Positions 36,283 through 50,641 of a stretch of DNA of 64,000 bases are shown here, in pieces; position 1 is the stretch's first letter; each line of letters opens with the position of its first letter. The stretch comes from Rhodanobacter glycinis. GTDB lineage: Bacteria; Pseudomonadota; Gammaproteobacteria; Xanthomonadales; Rhodanobacteraceae. Position numbers and translations under genes: made by a program. The stretch covers positions 445,912 to 509,911 of the forward strand of contig NZ_RCZB01000001.1 of assembly GCF_006438785.1 (NCBI RefSeq), read 5' to 3'. The notes under the pieces are model-generated. The model was not told where the DNA came from. It made no database searches and saw only the letters and a list, made by a program, of their open reading frames with translations.

Positions 36283-37080
36283 ATGCGAGTTCTGGTAAGT
36301 AACGACGATGGCGTGGATGCCCCGGGCATCCGCGTGCTTGCCGAGCGTCTCGGCGCGGTGGGGCAGGTAACGGTGGTGGCGCCCGACCGCGATCGCTCCG
36401 GCGCCAGCAACTCGCTCACCCTCGACGCACCGCTGCGCGTGTTGCCGATGGGCAATGGTTACTACCGTGTGGCAGGCACGCCGACCGACTGCGTGCATCT
36501 GGCGCTGGCCGGGCTGCTCGACGACGAACCGGACATCGTGGTGTCGGGCATCAACAATTCGGCGAACCTCGGCGATGACGTGATCTATTCCGGTACGGTA
36601 TCGGCGGCGATGGAAGGTCGTTTCCTGGGATTGCCGGCGATTGCGGTGTCACTGGTGACGCACGATCACAAGGGCATGCATTACGACTCGGCCGCCAAGG
36701 CGGTACTGCTGTTGATGCGGCGGCTGCTGGTCGATCCGCTGCCGGCCGATACCATCCTCAACGTCAACGTACCCGATCGGCCGTGGGCCGAGATCGAAGG
36801 TTTCGAAGTGACCCGGCTGGGTCGGCGTCATCGCTCCGCGCCGTGCATTGCACAAACCGATCCACGCGGCCGGCCGATCTGGTGGATCGGCCCGGCGGGC
36901 GAGGTGGACGATGCCGGCCCCGGCACCGATTTCGACGCGGTGCGACGAGGGTTTGTCTCGGTGACCCCCATCCATGTCGACCTGACCCGGTTCCAGGCGC
37001 TGGAGAAAGTCAGCAGCTGGATGCAGGCGCTCAGCGACGATATGGCTGCGGCTCACGTCAGCAACGACCAGGCGGCCTGA
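36283..37080 (+). CDS. surE: 5'/3'-nucleotidase SurE
   Basis: A 265-residue metal-dependent nucleotidase/exopolyphosphatase. The N-terminal metal-binding [48 protein letters not shown] and [19 protein letters not shown] are the family blocks. The ATG at 36283 follows CGGAG. It heads a + strand run surE-pcm-yqaA-nlpD, the common order leading to rpoS in many gammaproteobacteria (rpoS itself does not follow here). Confidence 0.97.
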   Translation: MRVLVSNDDGVDAPGIRVLAERLGAVGQVTVVAPDRDRSGASNSLTLDAPLRVLPMGNGYYRVAGTPTDCVHLALAGLLDDEPDIVVSGINNSANLGDDVIYSGTVSAAMEGRFLGLPAIAVSLVTHDHKGMHYDSAAKAVLLLMRRLLVDPLPADTILNVNVPDRPWAEIEGFEVTRLGRRHRSAPCIAQTDPRGRPIWWIGPAGEVDDAGPGTDFDAVRRGFVSVTPIHVDLTRFQALEKVSSWMQALSDDMAAAHVSNDQAA

Positions 37081-37083
37081 GCG

Positions 37084-37779
37084 ATGAATGTCTATCCGCT
37101 GCCGCCGGCAGACCTCAAGGGCGAGGGTATGACCTCGCAACGTGCGCGCGATCGCCTCGTGGCGAATCTGAAGGACGGTGGCATCCGTGATCCACGCGTG
37201 ATCGATGTCATCCGCAACACGCCACGGCATCACTTCATCGATCAGGCGCTGCATTCGCGCGCCTACGAAAATACCGCGTTGCCGATCGGCCACGGCCAGA
37301 CCATCTCGCAGCCTTGGGTGGTGGCGCGCATGACCGAAGCGCTGCTTGAGCATTTCGACGCGAAGCAGGGCATGCCGCAGAAGGTGCTGGAGATCGGCAC
37401 GGGTTCGGGTTATCAGGCGGCGATCCTGGCGGCGCTGGTGCCGCAGGTGTTCACGGTGGAGCGGATCGAAGAGTTGCTGCGCCAGGCGCGGCGGCGCTTC
37501 CGTCAGCTCGGCCTGACCAACCTGCGCACGCGCTATGACGATGGCAAGCTCGGTTGGCCGGACGAGGCGCCGTTCGATGCGATAATCCTCACCGCCGCCG
37601 GCGATACCATTCCCTCGCGGATCCTGGATCAGCTCAGCCCCGCCGGCGTACTGGTGGCGCCGGTCGGCTCGCCCAGCCGGCAGACGCTTATCCGCATGCG
37701 CGGCGACGGCCAGGGCGACTTCGTCCAGGAAGAACTCGGCGCGGTCAGCTTCGTACCCCTGCTCGGCGGGATCGGTTGA
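37084..37779 (+). CDS. pcm: Protein-L-isoaspartate O-methyltransferase
   Basis: A 231-residue SAM-dependent enzyme repairing isoaspartyl residues in aged proteins. RARDRLVANLKDGGIRDPRV, GHGQTISQPWVVARMTEAL and VLEIGTGSGYQAAILA (SAM-binding) identify it. The conserved LIRMRGDGQGDFVQEELGAV segment is near the C-terminus. It starts 4 bases after surE and its stop TGA shares a base with the next ATG, so tightly coupled. Confidence 0.96.
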   Translation: MNVYPLPPADLKGEGMTSQRARDRLVANLKDGGIRDPRVIDVIRNTPRHHFIDQALHSRAYENTALPIGHGQTISQPWVVARMTEALLEHFDAKQGMPQKVLEIGTGSGYQAAILAALVPQVFTVERIEELLRQARRRFRQLGLTNLRTRYDDGKLGWPDEAPFDAIILTAAGDTIPSRILDQLSPAGVLVAPVGSPSRQTLIRMRGDGQGDFVQEELGAVSFVPLLGGIG

Positions 37780-38387
37780 TGCGCCTGTTCGGGGCGTTGT
37801 ATGCGCGGGCACTGGTGTGGGCGCGTGAGCCGCGGGCGTTGTATTACCTGTCCGGGTTGAGTTTCGTGGAGGCGTTCATCTTCCCGATTCCGCCGGAAGT
37901 GATGCTGGCGCCGATGATGCTCGGCAAGCGACACCGCGCGTTTCGCTACGCCAATATCAGCCTGCTGTTTTCGCTGCTCGGTGCGCTGGTCGGATATGCG
38001 CTGGGTCACTGGGCATTCCACGCACTGCGACCGCTGCTGGATACACTGCATCTGTCGGCACCGATCGAGCAGGGTGTGGCGACGCTCAGCGCGCAAATGC
38101 GCGAGCATCGCTGGGGCATGTTCGGTGTGCTGATATTGGCCGCGCTGCAGCCCGTGGTGCCGATGAAGTTCGTCACCTGGGCGTGCGGCATCATCGGCGT
38201 GCCGATCCTGCCCTTCCTGCTCTGCATCGGGTTGGGTCGCGGCAAGCGTGTGTGGCTGCTGGCGCTGCTGATACGTCTGTTTGGCGAGCGTGCCGAGCGG
38301 GTCCTGCACAAGTACATCGAACGGATCGGCTGGATAGCACTGGTGGTGCTGGTTCTGCTGCTGGTGTGGTGGTCCTGGCTACGTTGA
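37779..38387 (+). CDS. YqaA-type (DedA-like) inner-membrane protein
   Basis: A 202-residue membrane protein of the VTT/DedA-like group. FVEAFIFPIPPEVMLAPMML is the conserved first re-entrant motif, followed by VGYALGHWAFHAL, and ALQPVVPMKFVTWACGIIGVPILPF is the second G-containing motif. A terminal helix has VVLVLLLVWWSW. Family members include proposed lipid scramblases or flippases. Its ATG overlaps the pcm stop by one base. It lies in the surE-pcm-yqaA-nlpD arrangement. Confidence 0.88.
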   Translation: MRLFGALYARALVWAREPRALYYLSGLSFVEAFIFPIPPEVMLAPMMLGKRHRAFRYANISLLFSLLGALVGYALGHWAFHALRPLLDTLHLSAPIEQGVATLSAQMREHRWGMFGVLILAALQPVVPMKFVTWACGIIGVPILPFLLCIGLGRGKRVWLLALLIRLFGERAERVLHKYIERIGWIALVVLVLLLVWWSWLR

Positions 38388-38416
38388 TTGCCAGCCATCT
38401 TGGGGACTGCTGCCGC

Positions 38417-39466
38417 ATGAAAAACATATCCCGCCTCGGTATGCTGGCAGGCATGGATCGAAATCTTCATTGGCTGGCAGCACTGACCGCGTCCCTCCTG
38501 CTGGCGGGCTGCGGCACCATGCGCAGTTCGGTCGTGGTGGAGCCGGCGGCCGGCAGCGGCTACGGCAACACGGGGTACAACCATGTCGGCCACACGATGC
38601 CGCCGCCGGCCCGCACGCCGATTCCCGGCGGCAGCTATGTGGTGGTGAAGAGCGACACCTTGTATTCGATCGCATTTCGCAAGGGTGTGGATTTTCGCGA
38701 CCTGGCGCAGTGGAACGGTATCGCCGCGCCATACACGATCTGGCCAGGTCAGCGACTGACCTTGTCGCCGTCGGGCGGCACGGCCGCCGCGCATGCGGCC
38801 CATATTTCGCCGCCGACGGGAGCTACCCCCGTTGCGCCGAGCCGACCCGCCGCCACGCTGGCGGTCGCGGCGGCAACCGGGTTCGAACCCGTGCCAGCCC
38901 CATCGACAACCATCGCTTCCGCGGGTCGCACGATTGTGACGAGTCCGTCGGCAACCGCGCGGACACCGCCCGTTTCGCCGGCCGTGACTGCCACGACGTC
39001 TGTGGTACCAGTGGCAGGTGTGCCGGCTCCAGCGCCGGCAACCGTGCCGCCGCCGGCTCCAGTTCCTGCCGCAGCAGGCGCTTCACGCGCCGTAAGCGGG
39101 GTTAGCTGGCGCTGGCCAGCCGACGGTGCGCTGGTCAGCCGCTTTCAGAGTGGCGATGCGATCCCCGGTATCGAGATTGCCGGCAAGCCGGGCGATTCGG
39201 TGCGCGCTGCCGCAGACGGGGTCGTGGTCTACAGCGGCAACGGCCTGGTCGGTTATGGCGAACTGGTGATCATCAAGCACAATGAGAGCTTCCTGTCCGC
39301 CTACGGCCATAACCGCAAGCGGCTGGTCAAGGAAGGCCAGCGGGTCAGTGCCGGTCAGCAGATTGCCGAGATGGGTTCTACCGGTGCTGTGCGCAACGAA
39401 CTGGAGTTCCAGATCCGCAAAGACGGTAATCCGGTCGATCCATTGGGCTATCTACCGCCGCGTTGA
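38417..39466 (+). CDS. nlpD: NlpD/LppB-type lipoprotein, LysM plus degenerate LytM domain
   Basis: A 349-residue lipoprotein: lipobox LLLAGC (Cys 32 from this start; Cys 20 from the alternative ATG at 38453, which gives a more standard signal peptide). LysM domain at about 75-118 (YVVVKSDTLYSIAFRKGV). A long Pro/Ala/Thr-rich linker (about 120-230) precedes a C-terminal M23/LytM domain (about 235-347). The zinc-binding HxxxD and HxH residues are replaced (PGIEIAGKPG; ELEFQIRK), so it should be catalytically dead and act as an activator of the amidase AmiC (NlpD family knowledge). Last gene of the surE run. Confidence 0.93.
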   Translation: MKNISRLGMLAGMDRNLHWLAALTASLLLAGCGTMRSSVVVEPAAGSGYGNTGYNHVGHTMPPPARTPIPGGSYVVVKSDTLYSIAFRKGVDFRDLAQWNGIAAPYTIWPGQRLTLSPSGGTAAAHAAHISPPTGATPVAPSRPAATLAVAAATGFEPVPAPSTTIASAGRTIVTSPSATARTPPVSPAVTATTSVVPVAGVPAPAPATVPPPAPVPAAAGASRAVSGVSWRWPADGALVSRFQSGDAIPGIEIAGKPGDSVRAAADGVVVYSGNGLVGYGELVIIKHNESFLSAYGHNRKRLVKEGQRVSAGQQIAEMGSTGAVRNELEFQIRKDGNPVDPLGYLPPR

Positions 39467-39502
39467 ACGCACCGCGAGCTTCGGTGATCGCGGTTCCCGG
39501 CG

Positions 39503-39880
39503 TCATGCCACCGGCAGGATGAACCCGGCGACGACACGGCGACCTTCGCCGGCCAACAGGTTATAAGTGCGCGCAGCGGCTGCGTTGTCCATCACCTCGA
39601 TGCCGATGCCCTTGCGCAGGAAGCCGGCCATGAAGGCCGCTGCCGGAAAGACCTGGCGTTCACCGGTGCCCAGGATCACCAGTTCAGGCTGCAAAGCCAG
39701 CAAGGCATCGACATGGCTGACATCCAGCATGACGGCGGCATCGACGGGCCAGTTCTCGATGACCCGATCCGGCGCGAGCAGGAAACTGGCAGCGAGTTCG
39801 CGATCAATCAGCGTGATGGTGCGGGCGCCGGCGCGCCGCACGAGCAGATAGCCTTCGGGGCGATCGAGCGACAGATCCAT
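39503..39880 (-). CDS. Mth938-like (DUF498/NDUFAF3-like) protein
   Basis: A 125-residue protein matching the Mth938 fold: YLLVRRAGARTITLIDRELA, LLALQPELVILGTGERQVFP and the C-terminal ARTYNLLAGEGRRVVAGFIL. The mitochondrial homologue NDUFAF3 helps assemble complex I; the bacterial role is unknown. It is encoded downstream of the yhbY-like gene on the same strand, 24 bases from it, and convergent with nlpD. Confidence 0.85.
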   Translation of the reverse strand: MDLSLDRPEGYLLVRRAGARTITLIDRELAASFLLAPDRVIENWPVDAAVMLDVSHVDALLALQPELVILGTGERQVFPAAAFMAGFLRKGIGIEVMDNAAAARTYNLLAGEGRRVVAGFILPVA

Positions 39881-39904
39881 CAGGGTATCCCCGGTACGGC
39901 GGCC

Positions 39905-40201
39905 CTAGCGCGGCAGGGCGATTTTCGGTTCGTCGGCGTTGCGACGGAACAAGACGACCACATGGCCGATCTGGTGGATTTTTTCGGACTGCGTGCCGCC
40001 GGTGAGTGTGTCGATCTGGACCTGCCGCTCGTCCTTGTCGCCGCCCGACAGCTTGACCTTGACCAGTTCGTGAATGTCCAGCGCTTGGTTCAGTTCCTTT
40101 ACTACGGCCTCGGTGGCGCCCTTGTTGCCAAGCAGGACAACCGGGCTCAGGTCGTGGGCGAGGCTGCGCAGGTAACGGGTCTGCGAGGAGGAAAGGGTCA
40201 T
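39905..40201 (-). CDS. yhbY: CRM-domain RNA-binding protein (YhbY family)
   Basis: A 98-residue protein, single CRM (CRS1-YhbY) domain. SSSQTRYLRSLAHDLSPVVL leads to the GxxG loop in LLGNKGATEAVV, then ELVKVKLSGGD and IGHVVVLFRRN. YhbY associates with pre-50S ribosomal particles. It is divergent from the 23S rRNA methyltransferase gene rlmE, a conserved pairing of ribosome-assembly genes. The ATG at 40201 is chosen because an upstream extension is the antisense of rlmE. Confidence 0.93.
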   Translation of the reverse strand: MTLSSSQTRYLRSLAHDLSPVVLLGNKGATEAVVKELNQALDIHELVKVKLSGGDKDERQVQIDTLTGGTQSEKIHQIGHVVVLFRRNADEPKIALPR

Positions 40202-40283
40202 GCGGTAGTGCTCGATTCGCGGTAAATGAACGGCAAAGGGTATCATGCGCCATCCCGTTCCCCAATCTGTGATCGAAGACGAC

Positions 40284-40930
40284 ATGGCCCGCAGCAAGAG
40301 CAGTGCAGTCTGGCTGCGCGAACACTTCAACGACGAATATGTGAAGAAAGCCCAGGCCGAGGGCTTGCGTTCGCGTGCGGTGTACAAGCTGGAGGAGCTG
40401 ATCGAGCGTGATCGCCTGCTCAAGCCGGGCATCAACGTGGTCGACCTGGGCGCCGCTCCCGGCAGCTGGTCGCAACTGGTGCGCAACCGTCTGGGCGATA
40501 CCGGCAAAGTGTTCGCACTGGACATCCTGCCTATGCAGAGCATCGCGGGGGTGGACTTCCTGCAGGGCGATTTCCGGGAGGAATCGGTATTGCGCGAGCT
40601 GGAGGGCCGACTGCAGGGCCATCGGCTGGATCTTGTACTGTGCGATCTGGCCCCCAATATGAGTGGTGTGGCGCTGGCCGACCAGATCCGTGCAATGGCT
40701 CTGGCCGATCTGGCGCTGGATTTCAGTCGGCAGTGGCTCAAGCCGGGCGGATCGTTCCTGATCAAGTTGTTTCAGGGCGTCGGCTTTGATGAATACTTGC
40801 GCAGCTTGCGCGCGGACTTCACCCGCGTGACCATGCGTAAACCTAAGGCCTCCCGCGCACGTTCGCGTGAGGTGTACGCACTGGCGGTGGGGCTGAAGCC
40901 TGCCGCCGTGTCACCGGGCGAGAACCGTGC

Positions 40931-40934
<4 letters not shown>
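40284..40934 (+). CDS. rlmE: 23S rRNA (uridine2552-2'-O)-methyltransferase
   Basis: A 216-residue FtsJ/RrmJ enzyme. The catalytic tetrad lies in [20 protein letters not shown] (Lys), [13 protein letters not shown] (SAM site), [12 protein letters not shown] (Asp) and [14 protein letters not shown] (Lys). The ATG at 40284 begins the canonical [17 protein letters not shown]. It overlaps ftsH by ATGA, the standard heat-shock operon in gammaproteobacteria. The 82-base spacer to divergent yhbY must hold its promoter; a TATCAT box near 40239 is weak. Confidence 0.97.
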
Positions 40935-42889
<1,955 letters not shown>

Positions 42890-42893
42890 TACG

Positions 42894-42911
42894 GGTTTGG
42901 ACGGCCAAACC
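42894..42911 (+). terminator. Possible ftsH terminator hairpin
   Basis: GGTTTGG-ACGG-CCAAACC forms a 7-bp stem starting 5 bases after the ftsH stop codon. It is followed by GGTTTCGTTTCG rather than a clean T-tract, so intrinsic termination is uncertain. Confidence 0.35.
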
Positions 42912-43080
42912 GGTTTCGTTTCGCAGCAAGGTGAGGAGGGTAGCCACGGGGCGCCGTCTCCATGCAATCCATGGAATTTACAAGTCGCACGACACAATCG
43001 TCATGAGTGGCTGGCAAACGGCTGCAATATCCGATTTGCGTTCTGCAGCGAATCGCGATGAATAAATTTTACGAAAAGGG

Positions 43081-43109
43081 TTGACGCACGGCAGCGGAGT
43101 CTGAATAAT
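43081..43109 (+). promoter_or_regulatory. Strong promoter of the tRNA operon
   Basis: TTGACG (43081-43086), a 17-base spacer and AATAAT (43104-43109) closely match the sigma-70 consensus. It lies about 65 bases upstream of tRNA-Arg, in a local AT-rich stretch of an otherwise GC-rich 285-base gap after ftsH. Confidence 0.7.
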
Positions 43110-43174
43110 TCCGCTTCTTGCTTCACCGCCTTGGCGCCCAAACGCCAGCGCGGCAAAGTTAAAGTTTTTTTAGT

Positions 43175-43251
43175 GCGCCCGTAGCTCAGTTGGATAGAGT
43201 ACCTGGCTACGAACTAGGTGGTCGGGAGTTCGAATCTCTCCGGGCGCACCA
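43175..43251 (+). tRNA. tRNA-Arg (anticodon ACG)
   Basis: A complete 77-base gene including an encoded CCA. Acceptor GCGCCCG pairs with CGGGCGC. The anticodon ACG is at 43209-43211, and the first base is expected to be deaminated to inosine by TadA. First gene of the cluster Arg-Pro-Arg-His-Lys. Confidence 0.95.
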
Positions 43252-43429
43252 TTTTTATAAGGCGAGGCGGGGTGCTTGCACCTCGTTTTGTTTTCGCGGA
43301 GAGGCTTGCTTCCTTTTGCGCGAAAGCAGTGATTCAGATATATGGTGTGCTTCGTACGGATTGACTGAGCGAAGCGTCACCCGTAACATTTGAAGGCTTC
43401 GATGACTTGAAGTGTTCGAGGATTCGTTG

Positions 43430-43506
43430 CGGGGTATAGCTCAGTCTGGTAGAGCGTTGCGTTTGGGACGCAAAAGTCGGGGGTTCGAATCCCTCTGCCC
43501 CGACCA
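43430..43506 (+). tRNA. tRNA-Pro (anticodon TGG)
   Basis: 77 bases with CCA. Acceptor CGGGGTA pairs with TGCCCCG. The anticodon loop TTTGGGA gives TGG at 43464-43466. The 178 bases since tRNA-Arg contain only a poor GC-rich hairpin near 43263 and no gene. Confidence 0.95.
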
Positions 43507-43530
43507 GCGACGTGTCCTGCGGCAGAGACT

Positions 43531-43607
43531 GCGCCTGTAGCTCAACCGGATAGAGCATCGGCCTTCTAAGCCGACGGTTGCAGGTTCGAGTCCTGTCGGG
43601 CGCACCA
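43531..43607 (+). tRNA. tRNA-Arg (anticodon TCT)
   Basis: 77 bases with CCA. Acceptor GCGCCTG pairs with CGGGCGC. The loop CTTCTAA places TCT at 43565-43567, reading AGA/AGG codons, which are rare in this GC-rich genome. Confidence 0.95.
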
Positions 43608-43622
43608 GTTACAAGATTTATG

Positions 43623-43699
43623 GTGGGTGTAGCTCAGCTGGTTAGAGTCCCGGATTGTGATTCCGGTTGTCGTGGGTTCGAATCCCATCATCCACCCCA
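43623..43699 (+). tRNA. tRNA-His (anticodon GTG)
   Basis: 77 bases with CCA; acceptor GTGGGTG pairs with CATCCAC (one G-U pair). The anticodon GTG is at 43657-43659. The G at 43622 provides the extra G-1 and faces C73, the histidine identity feature. Confidence 0.94.
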
Positions 43700-43718
43700 G
43701 TTTCAAACCAGGTTTCCT

Positions 43719-43794
<76 letters not shown>

Positions 43795-43801
43795 ATGCAG
43801 C

Positions 43802-43837
43802 CAAGACGCCGATCGCTTGCGATCGGCGTCTTGCTTT
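43802..43837 (+). terminator. Terminator of the tRNA cluster
   Basis: CAAGACGCCGATCG, loop CTTG, CGATCGGCGTCTTG make a near-perfect stem (up to 15 bp) starting 8 bases after tRNA-Lys and followed by CTTTGTG. The strong stem with a short T-run fits termination of the tRNA operon. Confidence 0.7.
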
Positions 43838-43945
43838 GTGCGCTCAAGCGGGAGCGTAACGGGCCGCTGAGCCGCTACGGTGCTGATGTGCGGTTTACGG
43901 CTCGCTGGCGTTACCGCAGCAGGCTTGGCATCGTCGTCAGCATGC

Positions 43946-43975
43946 TTGTGCTGCAAGGTCATGCAACCGTAAAAT
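43946..43975 (+). promoter_or_regulatory. Possible promoter for tRNA-Leu
   Basis: TTGTGC (43946-43951), an 18-base spacer and TAAAAT (43970-43975). The location, about 135 bases before tRNA-Leu and after the previous terminator, is acceptable but not close, so confidence is low. Confidence 0.3.
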
Positions 43976-44111
43976 GGTCCGCTTTCGTATAAGGGAATCA
44001 TCGACTTAGACGGACGTGGCGAGCGGGTTTCATTGCTGTTGCCGAGTTGTCTGGCAATTGGCGAATTGGCTTCGAAATCCTGTGCTTACGAACGTGGATG
44101 AGAATGGCAAG

Positions 44112-44196
44112 GCGAGAGTGGCGGAATTGGTAGACGCACCAGATTTAGGTTCTGGCGGTTAACCCCGTGGGGGTTCGAGTCCCCCCTTTCGCACCA
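44112..44196 (+). tRNA. tRNA-Leu (anticodon TAG)
   Basis: 85 bases with long variable arm and CCA. Acceptor GCGAGAG pairs with CTTTCGC. The loop TTTAGGT holds TAG at 44146-44148. The trigger-factor gene starts 92 bases downstream with only a small GGCGGC/GCCGCC hairpin (44225-44239) between, so read-through into tig is possible. Confidence 0.94.
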
Positions 44197-44287
44197 TGCC
44201 GGGTGGTTTTCCTTAGTTTTTGCCGGCGGCACAGCCGCCATGGCGCCTGTGGCAGGCCCACAACATCAGGTAGTACCAGGAGACGTC

Positions 44288-45580
44288 ATGCAGGTTTCGG
44301 TTGAGAACATTGGCACGCTCGAGCGCAAGCTCACGGTGAAATTTCCCGTAGAGCGGTTCGAGACGCAAGTCAGTGCGCGCATCGCGGAAATGGGCCGCAC
44401 GGTTCGTCTGAAGGGTTTCCGTCCGGGCAAGGTGCCGACGACAGTGATCAAGCAGCGCTTCGGTGAACAGGTTCGTGGCGAGGTGTTGTCCGATCTGATT
44501 GGAAGTACGTTGCGTGAGGCGGTGGCGCAGGAAAAGCTGCAGCCGATCGCGAACCCTGCGATCAACACCACCGGGAAGCCGGAAAACGGTGAAATTGCCT
44601 ATACCGCAACGTTCGAGGTCATGCCGGAGTTTCCGGCAGTCGACGTGGCTGCGCTGGAAATCAACCGGCCGATGGCGGCGGTAACCGATGCCGACATCGA
44701 CAAGATGCTGGAGACGCTGCGCCAGCAACGCCGCAGTTTCGACGAAGTAGAGCGCGCCTCGGCCGAGGCTGACTTCGTAATGTTCGAGTACGCGGCTGAA
44801 GCGGGCGACTACCGTTTTCCGGCCGAAGGCCTGGAGCGGGCAGGCAGCGTGCTGGGTTCAGGCACCTTGTTCAAGGCGCTGGACGAGGCACTGGCGGGCC
44901 GCAAGGCTGGCGAGAGCTTTGATGCCGAGATCACGTTCCCGGAGGATTTCCGCAACGAGCAGTTGGCAGGAAAGGCCGCGAAGGTCAGCTTCAAGGTCAT
45001 CAAGGTGCAGGAGCCGAAGCTGCCCGAGATCGATGGCGAGTTTGCCAAGCTGTTCGGCATCGAGGATGGCAACCTGGATACGTTCCGCAAGGAGGTTCGT
45101 GCCAATCTGGAGCGGGAGCTGAAGGCTGCCCTGATGGCACGCCTGAAGTCAGAAGTCGCTGAAAAACTGGCTGATGCTCACACCGAGCTGGACGTGCCGA
45201 AGCTGATGGTGCAATCCGAGGCGCGCAATATGGCGACCGGCAGCGTGCCGCAAGGCCAGCCGCCGCCGCCGCAGTTGATCGATGCCGCCACGCCGATCGC
45301 ACGCAAACGGGTGATCGCCGGTCTGCTGATGGGCGAGATCGCGCGCAGACAGGAGATCAAGATCGATCGCAAGCGTATCGCCGAGCAGCTTGCTGCAATC
45401 GCCTCGACCTATGAGGAACCGGAGAAGGTCATTGAACTCTACAACGGCGACCCCCAACTGATGTCTGGGCTGCAGAATCGTGTGATGGAAGATCAGGTGG
45501 CCGAGTGGGTGGCGGAACATGCCAAGACTACCCAGCAGGACCTGAGCTTCGACGACGTGATGCGCCCGGCTAACGCCTGA
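44288..45580 (+). CDS. tig: Trigger factor, ribosome-associated chaperone
   Basis: A 430-residue chaperone and peptidyl-prolyl isomerase at the ribosome exit tunnel. The ribosome-binding tail is at the N-terminus ([21 protein letters not shown], with the GFRxGKxP signature at about 43-50). A PPIase FKBP-like domain spans about 150-245, and the rest is the helical chaperone arms. The start at 44288 has CAGGAGA. An insert [13 protein letters not shown] lies in the C-terminal arm. It heads the tig-clpP-clpX order. Confidence 0.97.
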   Translation: MQVSVENIGTLERKLTVKFPVERFETQVSARIAEMGRTVRLKGFRPGKVPTTVIKQRFGEQVRGEVLSDLIGSTLREAVAQEKLQPIANPAINTTGKPENGEIAYTATFEVMPEFPAVDVAALEINRPMAAVTDADIDKMLETLRQQRRSFDEVERASAEADFVMFEYAAEAGDYRFPAEGLERAGSVLGSGTLFKALDEALAGRKAGESFDAEITFPEDFRNEQLAGKAAKVSFKVIKVQEPKLPEIDGEFAKLFGIEDGNLDTFRKEVRANLERELKAALMARLKSEVAEKLADAHTELDVPKLMVQSEARNMATGSVPQGQPPPPQLIDAATPIARKRVIAGLLMGEIARRQEIKIDRKRIAEQLAAIASTYEEPEKVIELYNGDPQLMSGLQNRVMEDQVAEWVAEHAKTTQQDLSFDDVMRPANA

Positions 45581-45615
45581 GCTTTTACAGGCACACTCAC
45601 CGGAGAGCTGCCAAC

Positions 45616-46245
<630 letters not shown>

Positions 46246-46275
46246 TTTCCAGGTTTTACCCCAGAGTTGCGAGAT

Positions 46276-46307
46276 GGGCTCTGCGTCTGCAGGCAGACGC
46301 GGGGCCC
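46276..46307 (+). terminator. Hairpin between clpP and clpX
   Basis: GGGCTCTGCGTCTG (46276-46289) and CAGACGCGGGGCCC (46294-46307) form a 14-bp stem with two G-U pairs and a CAGG loop, followed by TGTGTTATT. The poor T-tract suggests partial termination or attenuation, which would lower ClpX relative to ClpP. Confidence 0.5.
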
Positions 46308-46354
46308 TGTGTTATTCTCGCGACGCATTCAGATTTACCAGCGGGATCGAGAGT

Positions 46355-47647
46355 ATGAGCGACGACCGGCAGGGGCGTTCCAGCGACAGCGGCAAGATTC
46401 TCTATTGCTCTTTCTGTGGCAAGAGCCAGCATGAGGTGCGCAAGTTGATCGCGGGCCCGTCCGTGTTCATCTGCGACGAGTGCGTGGAACTGTGCAACGA
46501 CATCATCCGCGAGGAACTGGAAGAGAAGGCTGCCTCCGGGCGCACCCAGTTGCCGAAGCCACGCGAGATCCGCGAGTCGCTGGATCAGTACGTGGTGGGC
46601 CAGACCCGCGCCAAGAAGGCGTTGGCGGTGGCGGTGTACAACCATTACAAGCGGATCGAGTCACGTCAGAAGAGCGACGACATCGAGCTGGGTAAATCCA
46701 ACATCCTGCTGATCGGCCCGACCGGCTCGGGCAAGACGCTGCTGGCGGAAACGCTGGCGCGTCTGCTCAATGTGCCGTTCACGATCGCCGACGCCACCAC
46801 GCTGACCGAAGCCGGTTACGTGGGCGAGGATGTCGAGAACATCATCCAGAAGCTGCTGCAGAAGTGCGACTACGACGTCGAGAAGGCGCAGTCGGGCATC
46901 GTCTACATTGACGAGATCGACAAGATCTCGCGCAAGAGCGAAAATCCGTCGATCACCCGCGACGTATCCGGCGAAGGCGTGCAACAGGCGCTGCTGAAGC
47001 TGATCGAGGGCACCTTGGCCTCGGTGCCGCCGCAGGGCGGGCGCAAGCATCCGCAGCAGGAATTTCTGCAGGTCGACACCAAGAACATCCTGTTTATCTG
47101 CGGTGGTGCTTTTGCTGGTCTGGAAAAGGTCATCCAGCAGCGTTCCGAGAACACCAGCATCGGCTTTTCGGCCGAGGTGCGCAGCAAAGAGCGCACCGAG
47201 AACTTGGGCAAGGTGCTGGCCGACGTCGAGCCTTCCGATCTGGTGCGTTTCGGCCTGATCCCGGAATTCGTCGGGCGCCTGCCGGTGGTGGCCACGCTGG
47301 ACGAGCTCGACGAAGCGGCACTGGTGAAGATCCTCACCGAGCCGAAAAACGCCGTCACCAAGCAGTTCAAGAAGCTGTTCGAGATGGAGGAGGTGGAGCT
47401 GGAGTTCCGCCCCGAGGCGCTGCAGGCGATCGCCAAGAAGGCGCTCAAGCGCAAGACCGGCGCCCGCGGTCTGCGCACTATTCTTGAGCAGGTGCTGCTG
47501 GACACGATGTATGAGTTGCCCTCGCTGGAGCATGTCAGCAAGGTGGTGGTGGACGATGCCGTGATCGACGGTCAGGCCGAGCCTTACCTGATCTATCGGG
47601 GCAGCCTGCAGCAGCGCGTTGCAGGGGAGAGTGGCGACGCTGCCTGA
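46355..47647 (+). CDS. clpX: ATP-dependent Clp protease ATP-binding subunit ClpX
   Basis: A 430-residue AAA+ unfoldase. The N-terminal zinc-binding domain is CSFCGKS...CDECVELC. Walker A is [18 protein letters not shown], Walker [10 protein letters not shown]; the pore loop [10 protein letters not shown] and sensor 2 in KTGARGLRT are conserved, as is the ClpP-binding IGF loop (SIGFSAEV). It delivers tagged substrates to ClpP. Start at [13 protein letters not shown], 109 bases after clpP. Confidence 0.98.
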   Translation: MSDDRQGRSSDSGKILYCSFCGKSQHEVRKLIAGPSVFICDECVELCNDIIREELEEKAASGRTQLPKPREIRESLDQYVVGQTRAKKALAVAVYNHYKRIESRQKSDDIELGKSNILLIGPTGSGKTLLAETLARLLNVPFTIADATTLTEAGYVGEDVENIIQKLLQKCDYDVEKAQSGIVYIDEIDKISRKSENPSITRDVSGEGVQQALLKLIEGTLASVPPQGGRKHPQQEFLQVDTKNILFICGGAFAGLEKVIQQRSENTSIGFSAEVRSKERTENLGKVLADVEPSDLVRFGLIPEFVGRLPVVATLDELDEAALVKILTEPKNAVTKQFKKLFEMEEVELEFRPEALQAIAKKALKRKTGARGLRTILEQVLLDTMYELPSLEHVSKVVVDDAVIDGQAEPYLIYRGSLQQRVAGESGDAA

Positions 47648-47670
47648 TTTGTGTAAGTGCCTGCAACGAC

Positions 47671-47708
47671 AGCGGCTCCGGTGGTTTCACCGGGGCCGCT
47701 CTGTTTTT
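47671..47708 (+). terminator. Intrinsic terminator after clpX
   Basis: AGCGGCTCCGGTG, loop GTTT, CACCGGGGCCGCT give a 13-bp stem with one G-U pair, followed by CTGTTTTT. This separates the tig-clpP-clpX unit from lon. Confidence 0.85.
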
Positions 47709-47820
47709 CGGCACCTCGCGCACCTTGACTGCGCGCCTGGCTGCCTCCACTTGACGTGGTAACAGGCCCGGCGCAGTGTCGGGTTGAACCAAGAAACCGA
47801 ATTCGAGGGACTCCTCTTCC

Positions 47821-50295
<2,475 letters not shown>

Positions 50296-50329
50296 TCGGC
50301 AAAGGGCATCCTTCGGACTGGTTCCTATG

Positions 50330-50363
50330 GTGCTCTGCTGCGGCAGGGCACTTTATGTTTTTT
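50330..50363 (+). terminator. Intrinsic terminator after lon
   Basis: GTGCTCTGC, loop TGCG, GCAGGGCAC give a 9-bp stem with one G-U pair, followed by TTTATGTTTTTT. It lies 35 bases after the lon stop. Confidence 0.8.
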
Positions 50364-50462
50364 CGCTGTTGGCCGACGAAGTTTTGATCTAGTCTTCTGG
50401 CGCCCGTTTTGCAAGCGGTTTCGACAGCCACCGATCTTGCGGAAACGTTGCTGTGGCTTGTG

Positions 50463-50492
50463 TTGCGGATTCCCGTAAGGCACTGGTATAAA
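50463..50492 (+). promoter_or_regulatory. Candidate promoter of hupB
   Basis: TTGCGG (50463-50468), an 18-base spacer and TATAAA (50487-50492), about 150 bases upstream of hupB. The 346-base gap between lon and hupB otherwise holds only the lon terminator. Confidence 0.55.
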
Positions 50493-50641
50493 GGCGATAC
50501 CGCAGTCCCGGCGTTGATATGTCAGCGCAGCGATGCGGGGTTGCGTTAAGGCGCCTAGCAAGAGCCAACCATCCATGCCGGTGTTGTCCCGTCCCTGGGG
50601 CCGACCACGCTGGCGAAATCCGAATAAGGGAGTTTCTTTCA

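Noticed and set aside
47709..47820. Sigma-32 heat-shock promoter upstream of lon
   Set aside because: Only scattered TTGAC-like words are present; no -10 CCCCAT-type element at the right spacing.
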